The position numbers and the translations under genes were made by a program. From NCBI GenBank assembly GCA_026987795.1, contig JALSMF010000319.1, positions 1 to 12,869 of the forward strand: a DNA stretch of 12,869 bases, written 5' to 3'. The notes beneath the pieces are model-generated. The model worked only from the letters and a program-made list of their open reading frames with translations. It did no database searches and was not told where the DNA came from. This DNA is from Bacteroidales bacterium (GTDB taxonomy: Bacteria; Bacteroidota; Bacteroidia; Bacteroidales; JAADGE01). The number at the start of each line of letters is the position of its first letter. Positions within the stretch are counted from its first letter, which is position 1. Positions 6,608 through 12,869 of the stretch are shown piece after piece.

Positions 6608-8140
6608 ATGCTGAAGATAGGACATAAAAACATAGAGCCGGGCGACATATTCAAAATAGTTTATAAAAAAGAAAAAATAACCGTATCCGAAGAAGCATTC
6701 CGTAAAGTTTCCGAAAGTTTTGATTTTTTGAAAGAATTTTCAAAAAATAAAGTAATATACGGAATCAATACCGGATTCGGTCCTATGGCTCAGTATAAAA
6801 TAAGCGAAAAAGACCAAATCAACCTGCAGTATAACCTTATAAGAAGTCATTCTGCCGGAGCAGGAGAATTATTATCCGAAAATTGCGTCAGATTTACAAT
6901 GCTCGCCAGACTTAACACCCTGCTTAAAGGATATTCCGGAGTAAATACTACTGTCATTAATTTATTGAAAGATTTTCTTAATTTCGAAATATATCCCAAT
7001 ATTTATAAACACGGAGGCGTAGGTGCAAGCGGAGATTTGGTACAGCTCTCACATCTTGCATTGACTCTTATCGGTGAAGGCAAGGTGAGATACAAAAACA
7101 AAGAATATGATACTGCATACATATTGAAAAAGTTTAATCTTAAACCTGTTGAAATAAAAATAAGAGAAGGATTGGCTTTAATAAACGGCACCTCCGTAAT
7201 GACGGGAATCAGTTTGAGTAATATCTTTTGTGCAGAAAAACTTATAAATATTTCAGTTCTTATTTCGTCAACGATTAATGAAATAGTCATATCATATGAT
7301 GACCATTTTTCTTGTGAACTAAATAAAGTTAAGCTCCACAAAGGGCAAGAAGAAATCGCAAAAAAAATGCGGAATATCTTATCAGAGAGCAAATTAATAA
7401 AAGAACGAAAAAACTGTCTTTATAATAAAAAAAGCGAAAGCAGTTTTTATTTTGAAGAGAGGGTTCAAGAATATTATTCTTTGCGTTGTGTCCCGCAAAT
7501 TCTCGGACCTGTTTACGACACTACGGAATATGCAAAAAATATCCTGGTAAATGAAATAAATTCGGTAAACGACAACCCGATTATAGATAAAGAAAATAAC
7601 AATGTATATCACGGAGGAAATTTTCACGGTGATTACATCGCTCTTGAAGCCGATAAACTCAAAATTGCAATAACAAAGCTCTCAATGCTTGCCGAACGAC
7701 AACTAAATTTCTTAATGAACGACAAATTAAACAAAATTTTACCTCCGTTTGTAAATCTCGGGACATTAGGGCTTAATCTCGGAATGCAGGGAGCACAATT
7801 TACTGCCGTATCAACCGTTGCCGAAAACCAAACACTTTCAAATCCGATGTATGTTCATAGTATTCCGAACAATAATGACAACCAGGACATAGTGAGTATG
7901 GGAACAAATGCCGCATTACTTACTCAAAAAATAATAAATAACACATTCGAAGTATTAGCAATAGAAGTTATTACGTTAGTTCAGGCAATAGACTACCTGG
8001 GATATCAAAATAAAATCTCGAAAAAATCAAGAAAATTATACGATGAAATAAGAGAAATAATCCCGACTTTCAAAAAAGACAGTGTCTTGTACCCTACAAT
8101 AAAAAAAGTTACGGACCATTTAAAACTTTTCAGTAATTAA
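6608..8140 (+). CDS. Tyrosine ammonia-lyase (MIO enzyme) giving 4-coumarate
   Basis: This 510-residue aromatic amino acid lyase has the self-forming MIO triad Ala140-Ser141-Gly142 in GGVGASGDLVQLSH. It also has the catalytic Tyr51 (YGINTGFG), N193 (LINGTSVMTG), Y290 and R293 (YYSLRC), NDNP (321-324), GGNFHG (336-341) and NNNDNQD near the C-terminus. The substrate-selectivity position is His81 in RSHS, as in TAL/HAL and not Phe as in PAL. From memory, long stretches match the characterised Flavobacterium johnsoniae tyrosine ammonia-lyase (for instance QYNLIRSHS, VYHGGNFHGDYI, SIPNNNDNQDIVSMG). The neighbours are fatty-acid-synthase-like genes, not histidine utilisation genes, which also favours tyrosine. 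The product 4-coumarate would be the aromatic starter of an aryl polyene or flexirubin-type pigment. The gene lies 12 bases after ribH and 10 before the reductase. Confidence 0.93.
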   Translation: MLKIGHKNIEPGDIFKIVYKKEKITVSEEAFRKVSESFDFLKEFSKNKVIYGINTGFGPMAQYKISEKDQINLQYNLIRSHSAGAGELLSENCVRFTMLARLNTLLKGYSGVNTTVINLLKDFLNFEIYPNIYKHGGVGASGDLVQLSHLALTLIGEGKVRYKNKEYDTAYILKKFNLKPVEIKIREGLALINGTSVMTGISLSNIFCAEKLINISVLISSTINEIVISYDDHFSCELNKVKLHKGQEEIAKKMRNILSESKLIKERKNCLYNKKSESSFYFEERVQEYYSLRCVPQILGPVYDTTEYAKNILVNEINSVNDNPIIDKENNNVYHGGNFHGDYIALEADKLKIAITKLSMLAERQLNFLMNDKLNKILPPFVNLGTLGLNLGMQGAQFTAVSTVAENQTLSNPMYVHSIPNNNDNQDIVSMGTNAALLTQKIINNTFEVLAIEVITLVQAIDYLGYQNKISKKSRKLYDEIREIIPTFKKDSVLYPTIKKVTDHLKLFSN

Positions 8141-8150
8141 AGAAACGGAA

Positions 8151-8876
8151 ATGAAATATGCACTCGTTACGGGCGGATCAAGAGGAATAGGAAAAGCAAT
8201 AAGCATTAAGCTTGCCGAAAAAGGTATTTTTATATTTATAAATTACAAAAATAACGATGAAGAAGCCCAAAAAACATTACAAGAAATAAAAGAAAAAGGC
8301 GGAGAAGCAGAGCTTATAAAATTTGATGTATCAAATCCGACAGAAACAGAAAATGCACTTGAACTTTTGCAAAATAAATTAGAAAATAATTATATTGAAA
8401 TACTGATAAATAATGCGGGAATAAGAAGAGATAATTTGCAAATCTTTATGACCGACGATGACTGGAACGATGTTATTAATACAAACCTTAACAGCTATTT
8501 TTATATAACCAGAAGACTGCTGAAAAATATGATAGTAAAAAAAGCAGGCAGAATAATAAATATTGTATCTTTATCCGGAATAAAAGGAACACCCGGTCAA
8601 ACAAATTATTCGGCGGCAAAAGCCGGAATTATAGGTGCAACTAAAGCATTATCGCAAGAAGTTGCCCATAAAAAAATAACAGTTAATGCCGTTGCTCCGG
8701 GATTTATAAAAACTGATATGACAACAGACTTAAACGAAAAAGAAATACAAAAACTTATACCGGCAAGACGTTTCGGTAAACCTGAAGAAGTTGCAGAACT
8801 TGTATCTTTTTTAGCTTCCGATAAAGCATCATACATAACAGGTGAAATTATTAAAATAAGCGGAGGTATCTCATAA
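8151..8876 (+). CDS. 3-oxoacyl-ACP reductase (FabG-like SDR)
   Basis: This 241-residue classical short-chain dehydrogenase has the NADPH-binding TGGSRGIG at 7-14, NNAG at 87-90, and the catalytic set N112, S140, Y153 and K157 (YSAAK). PGFIKTDM (183-190) and the FabG-like end GEIIKISGG follow. Length and motifs are normal for FabG. It reduces beta-keto groups on ACP-bound chains. In this operon, between TAL and the ketosynthase, it most likely reduces polyene intermediates after each elongation and is not the housekeeping FabG. It corresponds to the ketoreductase role in aryl polyene clusters. Confidence 0.93.
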   Translation: MKYALVTGGSRGIGKAISIKLAEKGIFIFINYKNNDEEAQKTLQEIKEKGGEAELIKFDVSNPTETENALELLQNKLENNYIEILINNAGIRRDNLQIFMTDDDWNDVINTNLNSYFYITRRLLKNMIVKKAGRIINIVSLSGIKGTPGQTNYSAAKAGIIGATKALSQEVAHKKITVNAVAPGFIKTDMTTDLNEKEIQKLIPARRFGKPEEVAELVSFLASDKASYITGEIIKISGGIS

Positions 8877-8895
8877 ATAATATAAGAAGAAAAAC

Positions 8896-10110
8896 ATGAA
8901 GCGAGTTGTAATAACCGGAATGGGTATTTATTCAGTTATAGGAACAAACTTAGATACCGTTAAAAAATCACTGGAAAACGGAAAATCAGGAATTGTTTTT
9001 GAAGAAGAAAGAAAAAAAATGGGTTTCCGGTCAGGGCTTACGGGAAAACTTAAAAGACCCGACCTAAAAAAACAACTCTCAAGGAGAATGAGGATAGGGC
9101 TTGCAGAACAAGGAGAATATGCCTATGTTGCAACAAAAGACGCAATCCTGCAGGCAAAACTGACAGAATCCGATTTAAATTCAAACTCAACCGGAATACT
9201 CTTTGGAAATGACAGTTCGGCAAAAGCCGTTATTGACGGATGGGAAACATTCAAAGAAAAAAAAGATACATCATTAATGGGTTCTGCCGGTATATTTCAA
9301 CAAATGAACTCAACGGTAACAATGAACCTCTCCGTTATATTCAAAGTAAAAGGCATAAACTTTTCGGTAAGCGGAGCATGTGCCAGCAGTTCTCACGCAA
9401 TAGGCGTTGCAGCAATGATGATTAAACAAGGAATGCAGGATATTATTATTTGCGGAGGAGCACAAGAAATAAACCCGCCGGTAACAGCAAGTTTTGACGG
9501 TCTCGGAGCATTTTCAACAAAAGAAGAAGAACCTGAAAAAGCCCTTCGCCCCTTCGATAAAGACAGAGACGGACTTGTGCCGAGCGGAGGAGCAGCTGTA
9601 ATAATACTGGAAAGCTACGAAAATGCCGTAAAAAGAAAAGCAGATATTATAGGCGAAGTGCTCGGATGGGGCTTTTCGTCAAATGCTGACCATATCTCAA
9701 ATCCGAGTGTTGCCGGATTAAGACAGTCCATGGAATCAGCAATTAAAAATGCAAATATAAAAGTTTCAGACATTGACTACGTAAATGCTCACGCAACATC
9801 AACACCGGCAGGAGACTCCAAGGAAGCACAAGCAATTTACGAAACTTTAGGAAGCAAAGTCCCCGTAAGCTCTACAAAATCAATGACAGGACACGAAATG
9901 TGGGCAGGAGGAACAAGCGAAGTTATTTACTCTTTACTTATGGCACACAACGACTTTATTGCCCCTAATATCAATTTTAAAAATCCCGATGAATTTTCAA
10001 AAAATATTAATATAATTGCAGAGCCGAAAAAACATAAAACTGATATCTTTTTATCAAACTCATTTGGTTTCGGAGGAACAAACTCATCGTTGATAATCAA
10101 AAAGTTATAA
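8896..10110 (+). CDS. Beta-ketoacyl-ACP synthase (FabB/FabF-like) for polyene extension
   Basis: This 404-residue thiolase-fold ketosynthase has the active Cys162 in SGACASSSHAIG, His299 in NAHATSTPAGD, Lys328 and His333 in STKSMTGHEMWAGG, and GFGGTN at 391-396. The Cys-His-His triad is complete, so it should be a condensing enzyme and not a chain-length factor. The residues after His333 read EMWAGG where FabB/F usually has the small residues LGAAG. This may reflect a modified pocket for aromatic polyene chains. It lies 19 bases after the reductase. In aryl polyene pathways such an enzyme elongates the cinnamoyl-type starter with malonyl-ACP. Confidence 0.93.
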   Translation: MKRVVITGMGIYSVIGTNLDTVKKSLENGKSGIVFEEERKKMGFRSGLTGKLKRPDLKKQLSRRMRIGLAEQGEYAYVATKDAILQAKLTESDLNSNSTGILFGNDSSAKAVIDGWETFKEKKDTSLMGSAGIFQQMNSTVTMNLSVIFKVKGINFSVSGACASSSHAIGVAAMMIKQGMQDIIICGGAQEINPPVTASFDGLGAFSTKEEEPEKALRPFDKDRDGLVPSGGAAVIILESYENAVKRKADIIGEVLGWGFSSNADHISNPSVAGLRQSMESAIKNANIKVSDIDYVNAHATSTPAGDSKEAQAIYETLGSKVPVSSTKSMTGHEMWAGGTSEVIYSLLMAHNDFIAPNINFKNPDEFSKNINIIAEPKKHKTDIFLSNSFGFGGTNSSLIIKKL

Positions 10111-10122
10111 AAATTAATATCT

Positions 10123-10728
10123 ATGAAAAAAATTGTACTTGCATTATTTTTGATTACGGCATTATCACTCAGCGGACAAGCTCAAACAATGTTCGGAAAT
10201 ACGGCTCTTACACTGAAAAAAAACGTATTGTCTCTCGGCATTAACCCTGTTTATGCCATAGACCTTAATAATTTTGACCCCGCATATGCTCCCGGTCCTG
10301 AAGATTTTGCATATTTTTTTCATCTCGGATACGGAACAACACAATCCTCCGATATCGGAATTAATATAGGTAAAGCCTGGGGGCAAATGTATTACGGTTT
10401 CGATTTTGAAAATGCTTTCGTTAATTCCGGGAAAATATATATTTCAGGAACAATCGGCGGTCATTATTGGCACAGGGCAGGTGCAGACGCAAACCTAATC
10501 GCATCATTAAAATTAAACGATTTCTATCTTACGAGCGGTATAGATATTGACATCGAACCATATAAACAAAGCGACGGACAAATAGTAATTTACCTGCCGG
10601 CTTACGTACCCGTAGAATTAGAATTTAACCCTTCAAGCAAGTATGCACTAAATTTTGAACTGAACATAGCAATTAATCAACCTGCATTTTCCACTATAGG
10701 CGCAGGTATAAATTTCTATTTTAAATAA
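10123..10728 (+). CDS. Small exported beta-rich protein, probably an outer-membrane barrel
   Basis: This 201-residue protein has a clear signal peptide (MKK, a hydrophobic stretch, then SGQAQ with cleavage near residue 20). The mature chain consists of alternating beta-type segments rich in aromatic residues and glycine (YFFHLGYGTT, IGINIGKAWGQMYYGFDF, GTIGGHYWH) and ends in INFYFK. That ending resembles the aromatic C-terminal strand of outer-membrane barrels. I do not recognise the family. It is packed between the ketosynthase (12-base gap) and the ACP (18-base gap), so it is in the operon. It may help place or stabilise the pigment in the outer membrane, or be an unrelated insertion. Export is well supported; function is unknown. 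Confidence 0.75.
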   Translation: MKKIVLALFLITALSLSGQAQTMFGNTALTLKKNVLSLGINPVYAIDLNNFDPAYAPGPEDFAYFFHLGYGTTQSSDIGINIGKAWGQMYYGFDFENAFVNSGKIYISGTIGGHYWHRAGADANLIASLKLNDFYLTSGIDIDIEPYKQSDGQIVIYLPAYVPVELEFNPSSKYALNFELNIAINQPAFSTIGAGINFYFK

Positions 10729-10746
10729 CTGATATTAAGAACGAAT

Positions 10747-10995
10747 ATGGATAAAAAGCAAATAATTGAGAAAGTAAACCGATTTCTTATAAATGAAATT
10801 GAAATTGAAGAAGATTTAATAAGCCCTGATGCAAACCTGATTAAAGATTTAGGTATCGACAGTTTAGATATTGTTGATATTATTGTTATTATCGAATCTG
10901 AGTTCGGAGTAAGAATAAAGAGCGAAGAATTTAAAGATGTAAAAACATTACAAGATTTTTACGATTTTATATTCGATAAAATAAATGAAAAATAA
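10747..10995 (+). CDS. Acyl carrier protein
   Basis: This 82-residue acidic, helical protein has the 4'-phosphopantetheine site Ser39 in LGIDSLDIVDI (35-45). An acidic helix II (IIVIIESEFGVRI) and a C-terminal helix follow, the normal ACP layout. It lies 18 bases after the small exported protein and 2 bases before the acyltransferase, so translational coupling with the latter is likely. It probably carries the growing aryl polyene chain and delivers it to the acyltransferase. Confidence 0.93.
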   Translation: MDKKQIIEKVNRFLINEIEIEEDLISPDANLIKDLGIDSLDIVDIIVIIESEFGVRIKSEEFKDVKTLQDFYDFIFDKINEK

Positions 10996-10997
10996 TT

Positions 10998-11894
10998 ATG
11001 CCCGAAAACTGGGACGGAAAGACAAAAGGAAGTTTAACAGGATATAAGATATTTGTATTTTTAATAAAAAAGGCAGGACTGAATTCTGCCTATTTTTTAT
11101 TATTTTTCGTATCCGTATGGTTTATTATCTTCTCCCGAAAGGCTGTAAAATCTCAATATTATTTTTTCCGGAAGAGGCTTAAATTCAGTTTTTTAAAAAC
11201 CATCTACTATATTTGGAAAAATACTTTTGTTTTCGGACAAATATTGATAGATAAAGTAGCTGTTTTATCAGGAATGATGAATAAATTTACTTATGAGCAT
11301 ACAAATGCCGAAGTAATTACAAGTATGATTAAAGATAAAACAGGAGGCATTTTAATCAATGCCCATATAGGGAGCTGGCAAATTGCAGGTCAGTTGCTTG
11401 AACGCTATAACGGAACTGTTTATATTTTAATGCTTGATGCGGAAAAAGAAAATATTAAACGTTTTCTGGAATCAGCAGAAAGCAAAAATAAAATAGAAGT
11501 TATTCCTTTAAAAGAGGACGGCTCGCATTTAATTACCATAGATAAAATACTCACGGCAAAAGGAATACTCGTTATGCATGCCGACAGATATACCGAGAAT
11601 GCAGATACATTAACCCGCGAATTTCTCGGAAAAAAAGCAAAATTTGCAAAAGGTCCTTTTCATCTTGCGGCAAAATATAAGGTTCCCGTGTCCTTTGCTA
11701 CGGCATTCAGGGAAAAAAACAGACATTACAGATTCTATGCAATGGAACCTTTTTATATAAATTACCCGGGAAATATCAGAAAAAGAAAAGAAGAAATTTA
11801 TAAAAAATCAAAGATATATGTTACGGAACTGGAAAAAATAATAAGAAAATATCCAGAACAATGGTTTAACTTTTACAACTTCTGGAATACGTGA
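10998..11894 (+). CDS. LpxL/HtrB-like lysophospholipid acyltransferase with HX4Q motif
   Basis: This 298-residue protein of the lipid A late-acyltransferase family has one N-terminal membrane anchor (about 31-46, AYFLLFFVSVWFIIFS). Its active motif is NAHIGSWQIAG (121-131), with a later KGPFHLAAKYKVPVSFA and a PEQWFNFYNFW end typical of the family. The family uses HX4(D/E). Here His123 is followed four residues later by Gln128, so the usual acid is missing. The enzyme would act at the inner face of the inner membrane. With ACP directly upstream, it is expected to move the aryl polyene chain or a fatty acyl group onto a lipid head group. The start at 10998 is 2 bases after the ACP stop. Confidence 0.9.
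   Translation: MPENWDGKTKGSLTGYKIFVFLIKKAGLNSAYFLLFFVSVWFIIFSRKAVKSQYYFFRKRLKFSFLKTIYYIWKNTFVFGQILIDKVAVLSGMMNKFTYEHTNAEVITSMIKDKTGGILINAHIGSWQIAGQLLERYNGTVYILMLDAEKENIKRFLESAESKNKIEVIPLKEDGSHLITIDKILTAKGILVMHADRYTENADTLTREFLGKKAKFAKGPFHLAAKYKVPVSFATAFREKNRHYRFYAMEPFYINYPGNIRKRKEEIYKKSKIYVTELEKIIRKYPEQWFNFYNFWNT
11071..11100. terminator. Terminator-like hairpin with T-tract inside the acyltransferase gene
   Basis: AGGCAG (11071-11076) and CTGCCT (11086-11091) are complementary across a 9-base loop and are followed by an ATTTTTTAT tract at 11092-11100. A-runs on the other side make it look bidirectional. It lies about 25-34 codons into the acyltransferase gene, so it may only reflect coding sequence. 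If active, it would reduce transcription beyond the ACP. Confidence 0.3.
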
Positions 11895-11937
11895 ATAATA
11901 AAACAAGCATTCTGAATATACTAACAACCTTATAAAA

Positions 11938-12869
11938 ATGGCAAGAAATTACGGAAATAATAACAAGTCAGCCCTGCAGGCAAAAACAGACGCTCAAAAA
12001 ATAGCATTTGCCCCAATAATGTTCCAAGCTGCAAAAGCATTAAGAGATTTCGGAATATTATCTTTCTTAAGAAAAGAAAAAAACGGAAAAACTTTAAAAG
12101 AAATAGCAGAGAAAGCCGGAATATCAGAATACGGAGCTCTGGTTTTACTTGAAGCAGGACTCAGCACAGAGTTGGTTTACGTTGTAAACGACAAATATTT
12201 TATTACAAAAACAGGTTATTTTTGGGTTGCCGATAAACTCACAAGAGTAAATACAGATTTTACACACGATGTAAATTACAAAGGTTTTTTTCATTTACAG
12301 GAAGCTGTTAAATCAGGAAAGCCTGCAGGACTACATAAAGAATTCGGCTCGTGGGCTACTGTTTATGAAGCACTTGCCGAAATGCCCGAGCAATTTCGAA
12401 AAAGTTGGTTTAATTTTGACCATTACTACTCAGATGATTCATTTCCTGAGGTAATGCCCGTAATTTTCAAAAATAACCCGAAAAGAATACTTGATATAGG
12501 AGGAAATACCGGAAAATTTGCCGTAAAATGTGCATCTTTCAATAAAAATGTTAAAATTACCATACTTGATTTGCCCGGACAACTTAAAGATGCCGAAAAA
12601 AACATTGAAAAAGCCGGTTTTTCAAACAGGATAAACACATATCCGATTAACTTGCTTGATTTTTCAAAACCATACCCGAAAGGATACGACATAATATGGA
12701 TGAGCCAATTTCTTGATTGTTTTTCCGAAGAAGAAGTTGTAAAACTCATAAAAAATGCCTCCGAGGCAATGAACGAAAATACTGAACTTTTTATAATGGA
12801 AACCCTGTGGGATAAACAGCGTTTTGAAGCATCAACATACAGCCTGCACGCAACATCACTTTATTTTAC
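11938..12869 (+). CDS. SAM-dependent methyltransferase, O-methyltransferase family (3' end missing)
   Basis: The frame is open from the ATG at 11938 to the right edge, about 310 codons, with the C-terminus cut. The N-terminal part (about 20-100) is a helical, winged-helix dimerisation domain like that of plant-type/acetylserotonin O-methyltransferases (PF00891-like). The Rossmann part shows SAM motif I LDIGGNTGKFA (185-195), an acidic D211 in ILDLPGQL, and WMSQFLDCFSEEE (254-266). In O-methyltransferases of this group the last region reads LHDWSDEE, where His is the base. Here Asp260 appears to sit at that place, so it may methylate carbon or use another base. Flexirubins and aryl polyenes often carry ring methyl or methoxy groups, and ring methylation is its likely role. 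The gap to the acyltransferase is 43 bases, on the same strand. Confidence 0.88.
   Translation, partial: MARNYGNNNKSALQAKTDAQKIAFAPIMFQAAKALRDFGILSFLRKEKNGKTLKEIAEKAGISEYGALVLLEAGLSTELVYVVNDKYFITKTGYFWVADKLTRVNTDFTHDVNYKGFFHLQEAVKSGKPAGLHKEFGSWATVYEALAEMPEQFRKSWFNFDHYYSDDSFPEVMPVIFKNNPKRILDIGGNTGKFAVKCASFNKNVKITILDLPGQLKDAEKNIEKAGFSNRINTYPINLLDFSKPYPKGYDIIWMSQFLDCFSEEEVVKLIKNASEAMNENTELFIMETLWDKQRFEASTYSLHATSLYF

Noticed and set aside
6608..8140. Histidine ammonia-lyase (hutH)
   Set aside because: Recalled similarity to the F. johnsoniae tyrosine ammonia-lyase and the pigment-type neighbours favour TAL. No hutU, hutI or hutG is nearby.
12426..12749. Minus-strand reading frame opposite the methyltransferase
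   Set aside because: It is antisense to a frame with a clear SAM-binding motif and has no recognisable domain.

Overview
The window is AT-rich, gene-dense Bacteroidota-type DNA. The signs are Flavobacterium-like protein families, a TAnnTTTG-type promoter element, weak ribosome binding sites, and a Bacteroidota-style tyrosine ammonia-lyase/aryl-polyene gene set. No tRNA, rRNA, CRISPR array, IS element or phage gene is visible. No gene-free stretch exceeds about 120 bases.

Two divergent gene blocks meet at about 6006-6056. The leftward (minus-strand) block runs from right to left. It starts with a short AraC-type regulator carrying an HMA-like N-terminus (5437-6006), then a secreted DUF2202 ferritin-like protein (4728-5318). 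Next come a PqqD-like protein (4477-4716), an ATP-grasp ligase (3425-4468) and a fold-III PLP decarboxylase-like enzyme (2036-3385). It ends with a urea-transporter-like membrane domain fused to an M23 metallopeptidase, which runs off the left edge (1-2025). From DUF2202 leftwards the gaps are only 8-39 bases, so this is probably one operon. PqqD + ATP-grasp + PLP decarboxylase + membrane peptidase is the least explained part of the window and the best candidate for an undescribed biosynthetic system. The decarboxylase has an N-terminal tail with a YxxP motif and a duplicated PVIT(K/E)I element that looks like a RiPP leader. A PqqD-type protein could plausibly recognise such a tail.

The rightward (plus-strand) block starts with lumazine synthase ribH (6056-6595). 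It continues with tyrosine ammonia-lyase (6608-8140), a FabG-like ketoreductase (8151-8876), a FabB/F-like ketosynthase (8896-10110), a small secreted beta-rich protein (10123-10728), an acyl carrier protein (10747-10995), an LpxL-like acyltransferase (10998-11894) and an O-methyltransferase-family protein cut by the right edge (from 11938). Gaps are 2-43 bases. The set matches the start of an aryl polyene/flexirubin pathway. TAL would make 4-coumarate as aromatic starter, the KAS/KR/ACP would extend and reduce the polyene, the methyltransferase would modify the ring, and the acyltransferase would attach the chain to a membrane lipid. The dehydratase, ligase and remaining genes presumably lie beyond the right edge.

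Oddities are Gln in place of the catalytic acid in the acyltransferase HX4(D/E) motif, Asp where O-methyltransferases of this family usually have the catalytic His, a degenerate Cys pair in the AraC protein, and two intragenic hairpins.
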